Shown here: positions 19,601-24,002 of the stretch, piece after piece
Layout of the letters: every line of letters begins with the position of its first letter
Numbering within the stretch: position 1 is the first letter of the stretch
Assembly (NCBI RefSeq): GCF_021223605.1
Contig: NZ_CP075175.1
Coordinates: 1,201,001-1,265,000 of the forward strand
Source of the DNA: Paenibacillus sp. 481
GTDB taxonomy: Bacteria > Bacillota > Bacilli > Paenibacillales > Paenibacillaceae
Length of the DNA: 64,000 nt
Reading direction: 5' to 3'
The notes under the pieces: model-generated
What the model saw: the letters and a program-made list of their open reading frames with translations, nothing else
Databases searched by the model: none
What the model was told of the DNA's origin: nothing
Made by a program: the position numbers and the translations under genes

Positions 19601-21280
19601 GGCTTCATTCGCTAAATTTTCAGGATGAATAGCTCCGCTTCGAATTTTGTCCGAAGTAATCGCTTGATCTTGCAGCAACTCGGTTGAAATGATAAAGGCG
19701 CTCAAATGTTTCGTTTGAATGGAACCTTCAGCGATTTTGTCAGAGTCGATCGTCTTATCGGCAAGCTTTTCGGACGTGATGCTGCCGTCTTTAATTTTTT
19801 CGCCTGTAATCGAACGATCTCGAATTTTACCACCTGAAATGGCATTGCGAATTAAATGCTCGCCAGCTATTGACTCTGGTGCAATTTTTGAGCCTGTTAT
19901 GGCCCCATCGGCAATTTTAATGGTAGATACCGAGTAGTCTCGCAACGCATCGGAGTCGATACTTTCACGCTTTATTTTAGAGCCGCTGATCGCATACGAT
20001 GCCAACTTCTCATTTGTAACCGATTCATCGGCAATATCATCGGTGTAAATAAATGCTTTGGTCCGCTTGTTCCGCTTTTCTTGCAGCCATTGTTCGCGAT
20101 CTGCTTCACTTGAGCTTTGGTTGGAGCCCGCGCCTACGCTTGGATTTGGATTTGGATTTTGATTTTGATTTGGGTTGGGGTTTGGATTTGGGTTTACGTT
20201 TGGGTTGGGCCTTGAGTTTGGGTTTGGGTCTGAGTTTGGGTTTGAGTTCGAGCTTGAGTTTGGGCCTATGTTTGCGCTGCCTTGAATCTCGTTTGGGTTT
20301 GGGATAGCTTCCTGCTCATCAACTGAGATACGCGACTCATCCGGTTTCGGAGTCTGCTCCATTCTTGATCGGGCCTGCATTTCTTTTTGCTTGGCACTCC
20401 TGTTCGGTCGGCCAGTGGAGCTGAGGTTGCTCGTGTCGGTCAATTCCTCATGTGCCTTAGCGATAGGGGGAATACCGCGAGTAGGTTTGGATTCACCACT
20501 CATTGACACGCTTTCCATTTCATACGTATCCGAATTCACTTTTTCGTTGTCCAAGCCGGTGAATTCACTTTTACTTGCGCCGCTGCTGCTTCTTCCTTCG
20601 TCGGTTGATGCCCCTATCCCTTCAAGTTCAGCAGGTTCAACAATCCTGTCAGGCAAAAGATCGCCTTGCTCAATTATCGCGTCGCGCTCTGTTGCCGACT
20701 GGCTTCTGCCTCGTGATGACACGCCCCTCGGTTCTGTGCCTCTTCCAGATGACGCTCTGCTACCTACTTCTCTGTTTCCCCTTGATTCCCTAGCTTCTCT
20801 TGCTTCCCGATCCCTATATTCTCTTGACTCCCTTGATTCTCTGTTCGAGTCTCGCGAGAAACTTCTAGCTGTACTATCCGGTTGCATAAAAGCAGAAACA
20901 TCCCGTGAAGCACCTAAATCACTGCCTCCATACGCAACATCTTGCTCCGTCCGTTCAGATGACAACCGTTTTTGTAAGCCCGGAGCAGACGATAGCGCAT
21001 CATTATTGCGTGTATCTGAACGATGTGCCTCATGCTCAGCAGATAAAAGATCAGCATCATCAACATGAGACTCCATCCGTTCGTCTGTCCGGTTAAGGGG
21101 AGCTGATTCGGTCGGCATCTCCGCTAAAGCGTTAATGCTGGCCATTTTTTTCTGCTCTTCCACAACTTTTTTTGTTTTCATCATCCGATCGAGCATTTTT
21201 AATTCTGACGTGTTCGGATCATCGACATAATAGAGCGGTTTTTTACCTTTGTTCGAGCGGACTTCTTTCTTCTTCTTCAT
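7691..21280 (-). CDS. giant decapeptide-repeat protein, probable spore-surface filament
   Basis: A protein of 4,529 residues. I place the start at the ATG at 21280, which has a GAAAGGAGAG box just upstream. The frame is open 53 codons further up but without such a site. Residues 1-410 are a low-complexity head: a KKKK start, an Arg/Glu/Ser-rich stretch (about 140-175) and an Asn-Pro tract (about 333-386). From about residue 414 to 4430 there are about 400 tandem ten-residue units of the form [AS][IV]xxx[KH][LI]xxG, with only short interruptions. The last 100 residues (ATPFSFKDHDEKIEV onward) look like a small beta-rich domain that ends in WIAIG. I recall a WIAG-tail family in Paenibacillus with such a C-terminus, unverified. 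There is no signal peptide, so export by Sec is unlikely; assembly in the mother cell onto the spore surface would fit. Similar ITSEKLADG repeats occur in phage tail fibres, but no phage genes are near. The flanking glycosyltransferase operon and a sigma-K-like promoter support a glycosylated spore-surface role. That role is inference. Confidence 0.8.
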   Translation of the reverse strand: MKKKKEVRSNKGKKPLYYVDDPNTSELKMLDRMMKTKKVVEEQKKMASINALAEMPTESAPLNRTDERMESHVDDADLLSAEHEAHRSDTRNNDALSSAPGLQKRLSSERTEQDVAYGGSDLGASRDVSAFMQPDSTARSFSRDSNRESRESREYRDREAREARESRGNREVGSRASSGRGTEPRGVSSRGRSQSATERDAIIEQGDLLPDRIVEPAELEGIGASTDEGRSSSGASKSEFTGLDNEKVNSDTYEMESVSMSGESKPTRGIPPIAKAHEELTDTSNLSSTGRPNRSAKQKEMQARSRMEQTPKPDESRISVDEQEAIPNPNEIQGSANIGPNSSSNSNPNSDPNPNSRPNPNVNPNPNPNPNQNQNPNPNPSVGAGSNQSSSEADREQWLQEKRNKRTKAFIYTDDIADESVTNEKLASYAISGSKIKRESIDSDALRDYSVSTIKIADGAITGSKIAPESIAGEHLIRNAISGGKIRDRSITGEKIKDGSITSEKLADKTIDSDKIAEGSIQTKHLSAFIISTELLQDQAITSDKIRSGAIHPENLANEAIDTSKLAEESVTTSKLRSASITSDKLAPGSVKSGHLLDGSVTGRAIAEQVIESRHIGQGQIKGEHIAPGALVGVQLQPQSITAVHILPGSVQTQHLQEEVVHQEHIGQGEIQGWHLTEQAVTSGKLADQAITTIKLVDHAVTSSKIADQSVVPHKIADEAVQTRHIAKQSVGSQQLSPSSVTAQHIATEVVGSDHIVRESIDERHLKDGSVTSYIIAEQAVQSKHISMHAVETLHIRDEAITTDKLGTASVITEIIADNAVTHQKLAEWSVTADKLADASVQARHISDGAITAQAIEICSVLDGHIAPGAIGSEHIRAHAIESSMLKNDSVTSDKMAAHAVRDRHIGAGVVYSHHLADHVITSLKLSPESVSTDKVSDMAVTTSKLANQSVTADKLAADSVEQMHLTEGAVTGETIRDKSIQARHLTPDSVHVEHIAADSVNTEAIQAEAVTSDQLASSSVTSRHIAPSSIRPTHLADESIQGSHIQQNSLSTAHFQDQAITQDKVAFNSIGSEQLQTDSIAAIHLQDGTITAAKLGQQVIQAAHLTPDIINQVHLADGSVTERHIQPQAITTDMLQDNSVTQDKIAANAIIGKHIALETISGKHLRVESVQGYHLKKGSISIAHLGGDVLTGDFIADQSLTGDKLQDGSITGTHIADAALNTQHLQDGAITAAKLAKGAVEAAHIMEAAVEGRHISLQAISGEHLQSETLTGIHLAAGAIQSSHVYAAAITAEHIALGAVTTEAIADHAIDSQQIAAQAVTSEHIAFGSVSGDHLHTESIGSEHLQISSVGSLHLQAELIDARHLKSSIIVSEHLTEGAILPHHLREQSISAAHLQADIIRTEMLQEGAVERSKLADNAVSALKLADSAVEGRHITDSAVRGKHIALSSIEGKHIAECEIMSEHLLPKSVTSRHIAEANVQTAHLVDRSITNDKLSDGVVTSEKLAPKSVRSEHIEPHSIGAYMMQDGSVLNEKLAEGSVTSNKIGKRAITSAHLIAQSIQTEHLDNAIIEARHISDHAVRTHHIGIGEIDSLHLSDSSVSSQNIQHAAIHGYHVVDGAITSDKLTDGAVTGSKVARGSMATEHLQLQSITNALLQDESVTVDKLAAGSITSDKLVTGAVGSEQLAVEGVNGEHLANHAVSSRHLADHVIQARHLGTGEIQTEHLQEYVIGPNQLQASAVHGEHLADGSVSAEKLDNRAVYGKKIALKSINSEHIQDDALTTSMLQHGSVSNEKLANGAVTGQKVATESISSAHMRIESILAEHLATGAVSGRTIRNHTIEGIHVANGAITGEHIHPQAVGPQHMQSYAIHAEHIQDEAVSSTKLAKSAVQAAHLGEDTVAAKHIQAGAVDEAALASGVVTADKIAPQAIQSHHLASGAVHAEHLSAGVVTQEHLRSNTVHAQHLANISVSSEKLQAEAVQSDHIAALSIRSHHLADHAIRSYHLSEGSVSREALSDGAVTGEKLTKQAIRAEHVQDGAIQEQGLGDSSVTTAKLATRSVTSEKLSDGAVSSTKLQAEAVQQSHIAPNAIQSDHLVNGVVKGRHIALGEITSEHLQPMSIGPEHLQAGSFQLHHFMLDELGGERLADKSITGNKLAWQTLTSDHLQPESIRGESLRNGSITSEKMAFGAVQTGQLGIESVGRHHFQEGAVTENALADGSVTQSKLAPKSVVAAHLNIGIVRKEHLNNDVFAAFAHEVQNSVSTWMPDGVVQHAHMAVESVGSRQMQPEAVGERALKDGSVTGAKLSAGAVTSDHLAEGVVTAAHLADGAVKEAALKNGSVTGAKLSIGAVNGEHLAVGAVTAEHLAAGAVMEAVLQDGSVTGAKLSSRAVTGDHLVVGAVTAEHLADGAVAEAALQDGSVTGAKLSVGAVTGDHLVVGAVTAEHLAAGAVMEAALQDGSVTGSKLSVGAVTGDQLAVGAVVAAHLAAGAVMEAALQDGSVTGAKLSIGAVSGDHLVVGAVTAEHLAVGAVEEAALQDGSVTGAKLSVGAVTGNHLVVGAVTAEHLADGAVDESVLQDGSVTGSKLAAESVMAEHIANGAIDTVHIAVNAVDEMALKNGSVTGAKLAAGAVKSAHISGSAIAAEHIAANAVGELALADGSVTSEKLTKRSIGASHLAHNAVHTEHVGNGIIEARHISDYAVRTHHIGSGEIEAHHLTDAMINSLHLQFGAVQTGHIADNTVTANKLAEGAVTSNHIVADAIGTEHLQFDSITSSLLQDDSVTASKISDASITREKLTTGAVGAEQLAGESVHREHIHYEAVGEEQLADNAVRSRHIGIGEVAGAHLQPNLIESGHIQPAAVQQAHLARHAVNTEKLADGAVRSEQLAAQAVGAEHMQADAISSDCLQNGSVTSEKLTHEAVTREKIAPAAIGAIHLSAGAILEGHLNAGIVSSSTLAPKAVEKTHIAGGAVNTEHLAAHAIEPQHIQASAIRTEHLKDGIIATEKLAYGAVESVNLADYAVTARHIQHRAVTSTALENGSVTSEKLAMNVVLSEHIQPGAIGKTELDEGSVTTGKLADNSITAHKLQAEAVQSEHIAPHVVQTEHIAAGAIRARHIGFGEITSVHVQKMSIGPEHLQVGAFQMQHFMQGDFHGEKLQDGTITSEKLAARAVESAHISEAAIRQEHLSDEVLRTITDVVRDGVAVLLADDSVTTEKLLDGSVTTEKLLDGSVTTEKLLDGSVTAEKLLDGSVTAEKLLDGSVTTEKLLDGSVTAEKLLDGSVTTEKLLDRSVTTEKLLDGSVTAEKLLDGSVTTEKLLDRSVTTEKLLDGSVTTEKLLDGSVTAEKLLDGSVTTEKLLDGSVTTEKLLDGSVTAEKLLDGSVTAEKLLDGSVTTEKLLDGSVTTEKLLDGSVTAEKLLDGSVTAEKLLDGSVTTEKLLDGSVTTEKLLDGSVTAEKLLDRSVTTEKLLDGSVTAEKLLDGSVTAEKLLDGSVTTEKLLDGSVTAEKLLDGSVTTEKLLDGSVTTEKLLDGSVTTEKLLDGSVTTEKLLDGSVTAEKLLDGSVTTEKLLDGSVTAEKLLDGSVTAEKLLDGSVTAEKLLDGSVTTEKLLDGSVTASKIAFGTIADVHIVPNSIQAVHLDETLRQFLEDAIQPKDQQVLSVGEIRAEHICESAIEMHHLQEEAVSTVALQDGSVTAEKLGYHAVSSIHLQEHIVNAAHLESRAVGSDQLDVLSVKSEHLAPLVVQAKHIAFGSIHSSHLVAGEIASQHLSANSVQSAHLEVDAVQSAHVAAGAIETRHIADGTVGSAQLAEQSIQEGHIAEGSIQSLHLADGILEARHFGPLLMNNANLQPDSVGYEHLQHDTVQAIHLVDGAIVTNKLADSAVTSHKLAMDSVQAPHIGEAAIEARHLSAGVVQAGHIEQGAISAAHLTADSVQAPHVGEAAIESWHLSAGAVQAMHIEQGAISAAHLTADSVQAPHVGEAAIEARHLSAGAVQAMHIEQGAISAAHLTADSVQAPHIGETVIEARHLSAGAVQAGHIEQGAISATHLTAGSVQAPHVGEAAIESWHLSAGAVQAMHIEQGAISAAHLTASSVQAPHVGEAAIEARHISAGAVQAMHIGQGAVQAEHIEQGAISAAHLTASSVQAPHIGESAIEARHLSTGTVQAMHIGQGAVQAGHIEQGAISAAHLTADSVQAPHIGEAAIESWHLSAGAVQAMHIGQRAVQAGHIEQGAISAAHLTASSVQAPHIGEAAIDSRHLSAGAVQAMHINQGAVTTAHLASNSVQAQHISAGTIQGVHLAADVIASHHLMEGAITEYHLAAASIYTEHVVDGAITEAHLAKSSVHSEHVAKGAIKDQHLASNIIQTAHLAAGAVTEHHIADDAVQASHIAEDSIESRHISVYSIQSAHIVDEAVTSRHLVEGTIQSEHLRAGAVTPEKCAFSPVRTSKAHSAALQQFGATPFSFKDHDEKIEVQLTFGEAYTSPDYVVVAMTNHGSCYAVLKSKAHDHAIIEIIRTRIGPQPVGFISWIAIG
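8460..9610 (-). repeat. higher-order 120-bp repeat block in the giant gene
   Basis: Four decapeptides form a 40-residue unit of the type SVQAPHIGEAAIEARHLSAG followed by AVQAxHIEQGAISAAHLTAD. Near-identical copies follow one another, some with one or two additional decapeptides (MHIGQGAVQA). This corresponds to roughly residues 3890-4275. Confidence 0.88.
10441..11660 (-). repeat. 40 near-identical 30-bp units (SVT[T/A]EKLLD[G/R])
   Basis: I count 40 consecutive EKLLD units. They differ only at T versus A in position 4, at G versus R in position 10 (three R), and at scattered silent sites. The block spans about residues 3208-3612 and is far more uniform than the rest of the array, which indicates recent slippage or unequal crossing-over. 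Confidence 0.93.
13390..14400 (-). repeat. second higher-order 120-bp repeat block in the giant gene
   Basis: About eight copies of a 40-residue unit made of four decapeptides: DGSVTGAKLS, VGAVTGDHLV, VGAVTAEHLA and DGAVxEAALQ. It uses a different four-unit combination from the block at 8460-9610, so the two were amplified independently. It spans about residues 2294-2631. Confidence 0.86.
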
Positions 21281-21321
21281 GTGCTCTCTCCTTTCCGACG
21301 GGCTCCAGTCTAAGCCTAATC

Positions 21322-21349
21322 CATCATATGCGGGCATTCGCCCCATCGT
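21322..21349 (-). promoter_or_regulatory. sigma-K-like promoter candidate for the giant gene
   Basis: On the minus strand an AC dinucleotide is followed after 17 bases by CATATGATG. This is one base off the mother-cell sigma-K pattern as I recall it (AC, 16-17 bases, CATAnnnTA). It would start transcription about 30 bases before the chosen start codon at 21280. The motif is short and degenerate, so chance occurrence is possible. Confidence 0.35.
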
Positions 21350-21481
21350 CACAGCCCACTGCACGATCGTGCCGATTTCAGCAAAAAAGTTTCTCTTCCA
21401 TAAATAGTGAGCGACTAATGGGCGTTTATGTACCAACATACAAGGGCTGATGATGTATCAACCCGAACAGAATTTTTAACA

Positions 21482-21518
21482 CAAAAAGGGAACCACCTCC
21501 ATAATAGAGGAAGTCCCC
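21482..21518 (-). terminator. rho-independent terminator closing the toxin locus
   Basis: On the minus strand GGGGACttCCTC pairs with GAGGtgGTTCCC and is followed by TTTTTG. It lies downstream of the last small toxin/immunity genes and upstream of the giant gene. Confidence 0.7.
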
Positions 21519-21547
21519 TGTTGGCGAACTCATACGAATCTTTTTTA

Positions 21548-21682
21548 TCAAGTTTTGAAGATAATAAATGGAACATCTGCGGATTTTTCTGAAAAACGGG
21601 AGTAGTGAACTTTTTTCAACAAGACAGAAACAGCATAATCTACCGCTGCGCAATAACTATCTACTTCCTTTAGAGCAGTCAT
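21548..21682 (-). CDS. possible 44-residue immunity protein remnant
   Basis: A frame of 44 residues (starting MTALKEVDSYCAAVDYAVSV) whose ATG overlaps the stop of the preceding fragment by four bases, the arrangement seen at the other toxin/immunity joints here. It is short for an immunity protein and may be truncated. No known family was recognised. The adjacent terminator at 21482-21518 fits an expressed unit. Confidence 0.35.
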   Translation of the reverse strand: MTALKEVDSYCAAVDYAVSVLLKKVHYSRFSEKSADVPFIIFKT

Positions 21683-21771
21683 TGATCGAAATTGGAGTAA
21701 TCATAGACTGTGAGCTTCCGTGCTTTATCCGTAAGCGTCCAATAGCCCACACCTTGTATCCAAGAAGAGAG
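21679..21771 (-). pseudogene. C-terminal scrap of a further toxin tip
   Basis: An open stretch of 30 codons ends in GYWTLTDKARKLTVYDYSNF-D-Q and a stop that overlaps the next ATG. It has no start and is cut by a stop upstream. Its position, 60 bp beyond the immunity gene at 21832, suggests the tail of a seventh toxin tip. The rest of 21,683-21,831 shows no gene I can support. Confidence 0.35.
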
Positions 21772-21831
21772 CTATTGGAAAAATAAACCTATAACGGCCC
21801 CAAGAAGCCAATCAAGGTATAGAAAAGATGA

Positions 21832-22293
21832 CTACAGATTAATTGTAAGAATCAAATTATCAGCAACTTCTTTGAAGTTCCACTTGGAAAGTACAAAAAG
21901 TCCTGCGTAAAACTGGTCAATATGAACCGTCTTACTAATAATTGTGTCTTCCTCAATATTTTCTGAAGCGCATGATATGATAATTAACTTCAAAGATTTT
22001 ATGTCCATCTGACTACAAAATTCAGCGGTTTCTGTTTTCAGGTTGATAATTTCAATTGGCGGGTTTCCTTCTTCCTCCCAATCCTCAAACAGACCTACAA
22101 ACTCTTGGTCAAATAGTTCAATTACTGTTTTCTGAAGAAATGGCTTTAGATATGCTTGTTTCTTCTCAGTTAATTCTTCTTTTAAAAGCACCTTTATTCC
22201 TAGTCTTTCAAATCGAGCTACTTCTTTCTTTAAAATTTCCTCATCACAGTTAAAAGTTATAAACTGGGAGCAATCAAAAATTGAATATGACAT
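21832..22293 (-). CDS. putative immunity protein of the terminal orphan tip
   Basis: A soluble acidic protein of 153 residues with no signal peptide or membrane segment. The ATG at 22293 has a GAGGGGGG box close upstream. It begins 18 bp after the stop of the toxin-tip pseudogene at 22312-23100, the usual place for a cognate immunity gene in rhs/WapA loci. No family was recognised from the sequence. Its role is inferred only from position. Confidence 0.6.
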   Translation of the reverse strand: MSYSIFDCSQFITFNCDEEILKKEVARFERLGIKVLLKEELTEKKQAYLKPFLQKTVIELFDQEFVGLFEDWEEEGNPPIEIINLKTETAEFCSQMDIKSLKLIIISCASENIEEDTIISKTVHIDQFYAGLFVLSKWNFKEVADNLILTINL

Positions 22294-22311
22294 ACATACC
22301 CCCCTCGAAAG

Positions 22312-23100
22312 TTAAGGTCTATACTTCCCGTTATTACGATAATTATAAAGTTGACTTACATCTTTCCTTGTAGGAGATGTCACTCCTCCATTTTTTGTTT
22401 TACTTCCAACAGAACCCCTAATGTTCCCTGAACGGTTGACATTTCGTAGGGGTTGATGAACGTGTGGGGATAAATTAGCATGTTAATCGCTACCAAATCT
22501 TTTGAATTTCCCTCCTGATTGACCTACATTGTTAAATCCCGACGATTGAGTGTGTAACTTTGTTTCTTTATCTGCCGGAACATTCTTCTTTACATTCCCT
22601 TCAAAAGTACGTTCCCCTGCTTGAGCCTTATAACCTCGTGTTTCAAGACCTTTACCTGTTCCCTTGATAGAGCCCATTCCACCAATGGAACCAAGTGTTC
22701 CTCCTGCCACAGTTGCCATAACAGAGCCCATTTACCATGTATCATAAGCATCAAGTAACTCACCTTTTGCCCAATCGGCATTTCCTGAACTGTTACCGTA
22801 TGAACTGGTTTGAGTCGCTAATCCAAACAAATATTTGAATTGGTTGTTATCCTGATCGTTAAAAATAGGTTCGAACACAGTACCCAAGTATGAGCGAGTT
22901 GCCCATTATTCAGGATCTCGTGTAGAGCTTAATCCCATAGCATGGTCGAGTACTAATTCAAGCTCCATCAAATTGTAAGTTTGGTATCGATGTCCGCTCG
23001 GATCGAAATATTTCAAGGGGTTATTAATCACATACGTATATAAGTTCAAACTAAGCGGGTTATTGAGTTCCCCTTCATACGTATCCTAGTTTATAAAGCG
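22312..23100 (-). pseudogene. orphan rhs tip with four in-frame stops
   Basis: One frame of 263 codons runs from RFIN to NNGKYRP and is interrupted by four stops: after RFIN, after STRDPE, after DAYDTW and after RFGSD. The first part (PLSLNLYTYV, NPLKYFDPSGH) is the conserved rhs core end. The middle (ELVLDHAMGL, FEPIFNDQDNNQFKYLF, GSIGGMGSIK) matches the pre-toxin linker of the rhs copy at 28701-30839. The final stretch SPHVHQPLRNVNRSG to KDVSQLYNYRNNGKYRP is a different toxin end. I recall such a KDVxQLYxYxNNGKY ending from short polymorphic toxins, possibly type 24, unverified. The unit lacks a start site of its own and looks like a decayed or silent donor cassette. Confidence 0.75.
23073..23100 (-). 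repeat. orphan-cassette junction, copy 1
   Basis: The DNA encodes RFIN-stop-DTYEG, where intact rhs copies encode RFTTEDTYEG. The same 28-bp string recurs at 24735-24762 (one base different) and 25555-25582. It marks where each orphan tip begins. Confidence 0.85.
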
Positions 23101-23111
23101 CACCTAATATT

Positions 23112-23149
23112 GAAAAAAGAAACCACATGCAACTAAAAACGCATGTGGT
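23112..23149 (-). terminator. terminator of the CCACATG family, copy 1
   Basis: On the minus strand ACCACATGC and GCATGTGGT form a hairpin followed by TTTCTTTTTT. It is placed 44 bp after the immunity gene at 23193. Confidence 0.85.
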
Positions 23150-23192
23150 AAATACACAAGATCTTCGTCATTTCAACAATATTACTTCATAT

Positions 23193-23519
23193 TTACTTCA
23201 TATATCTACTTTCGATGCTAATAATATCGCGAACTTCATTCAGTACTCTAATAATTAATTCACTACTTTTAGCCGATTCCTCAACAGTTAAATAACCTGA
23301 TTCGGATTTCAGTGTAGTGTACAACAAGAATAATTTTTCAATTAGGCTCCTTTTCACGTATTCTTGACCGTGGATTAAAGAAAATAATTCTTTTAGACAT
23401 TGGGACATTTCTGCGAGTTCATCCATTAATACCTCACCACGAACTCGTATATGTGGAAAAAACAATATCATGTGCTTATAAAGAATACCTTCTAATTCGG
23501 TTATTCGTTCTTCATTCAT
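23193..23519 (-). CDS. putative immunity protein, duplicate B
   Basis: A helical, soluble protein of 108 residues. It is a close paralogue of the equally long protein at 23676-24002: both start with ERITELE, share LIHGQEYVKRSL and end in VLNEVRDIISIESRYMK. Its ATG overlaps by four bases the end of a toxin scrap (EEELSFYQYIQQ), so it sits exactly where an immunity gene would be coupled to its toxin. No family was recognised. Keeping a copy without its toxin fits the orphan-immunity pattern of polymorphic toxin loci. Confidence 0.7.
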   Translation of the reverse strand: MNEERITELEGILYKHMILFFPHIRVRGEVLMDELAEMSQCLKELFSLIHGQEYVKRSLIEKLFLLYTTLKSESGYLTVEESAKSSELIIRVLNEVRDIISIESRYMK

Positions 23520-23593
23520 GGTAGATACCCCTTTATCGCAAATTGCTGTATATACTGATAGAAAGACAGCTCTTCTTCACCAGCAAGCGCATC
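23516..23593 (-). pseudogene. leftover C-terminus of a duplicated ART-like toxin
   Basis: Twenty-five codons (DALAGEEELSFYQYIQQFAI...KGYLP) match the end of the toxin at 23999-24762. They are cut upstream by a stop and then by terminator copy 2. This shows that toxin end plus immunity gene plus terminator was duplicated in tandem and the toxin then lost. Confidence 0.75.
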
Positions 23594-23602
23594 CTATTAG
23601 TG

Positions 23603-23643
23603 GAAAAAAAGAAACCACATGCACCTAAAAATACGCATGTGGT
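23603..23643 (-). terminator. terminator of the CCACATG family, copy 2
   Basis: ACCACATGCGTATTTTTAGG-type hairpin on the minus strand with ACCACATG pairing to CATGTGGT, followed by TTTCTTTTTTT. It lies 33 bp after the immunity gene at 23676. Confidence 0.85.
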
Positions 23644-23675
23644 AAATACACAAGATCTTTGTCAATCCAACAGCC

Positions 23676-24002
23676 TTACTTCATATATCTGCTTTCGATA
23701 CTAATAATATCACGAACTTCATTCAGTACTCTTCTAATTAGTTCACCATTTTTCTCTAACTCTTCTTCAGATAAATAACCAGTTTCAGAATCAAGTCTTG
23801 TGTATAGATAAAATAATCTTTCTACTAGGCTCCTTTTTACATATTCTTGACCATGGATTAAATGAAACAACTCCTTTAAACATTCGGATATTGTTGTCAG
23901 TTCAACTACTAATACCTCACCATGAACTCTTAAGCGTGGAAAAAATGGAACCATATTCTTCTTAAGAGTATCTTCCAATTCTGTTATACGTTCTTCACTC
24001 AT
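23676..24002 (-). CDS. putative immunity protein, duplicate A
   Basis: A protein of 108 residues. Its ATG overlaps the toxin stop at 23999 by four bases (ATGA), which indicates translational coupling. It is a paralogue of 23193-23519 with changes spread along the length but a nearly identical last 17 residues. It is predicted to be soluble and alpha-helical. It would neutralise the ART-like toxin encoded just upstream; that pairing is inferred from position only. Confidence 0.72.
   Translation of the reverse strand: MSEERITELEDTLKKNMVPFFPRLRVHGEVLVVELTTISECLKELFHLIHGQEYVKRSLVERLFYLYTRLDSETGYLSEEELEKNGELIRRVLNEVRDIISIESRYMK

Larger units (their letters stand above)
7985..20040 (-). repeat. 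about 400 in-frame 30-bp units encoding a decapeptide
   Basis: The coding strand repeats every 30 bp for about 12 kb. Position 2 of each unit is almost always Ile or Val, position 6 is Lys or His and position 7 is Leu or Ile. Most units are diverged at the DNA level, showing that the array is old. Three blocks listed separately have been homogenised recently. The perfect ten-residue phase is broken only at a few short places. Confidence 0.9.

Noticed and set aside
20391-21068. Plus-strand frame of 225 codons opposite the head of the giant gene
   Set aside because: Antisense of low-complexity coding sequence, with no start site.
7691-21280. Prophage tail fibre
   Set aside because: The EKLADG-type repeat does occur in tail fibres, but no phage structural, lysis or integrase gene is present and the neighbours are glycosyltransferases.
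21281-21439. Longer N-terminus of the giant protein, starting at 21439
   Set aside because: The extra 53 residues have no good ribosome binding site, while the ATG at 21280 has a strong one; the candidate promoter also lies within the extra part.
21738-21780. Inverted repeat TCCAATAGC / GCTATTGGA as a terminator
   Set aside because: No T-run follows the stem on either strand in the right direction; the minus-strand T-run lies before the hairpin.
22590-22781. Frame of 63 codons inside the orphan-tip pseudogene
   Set aside because: It is in a different frame from the recognisable rhs tip sequence, so a shadow.
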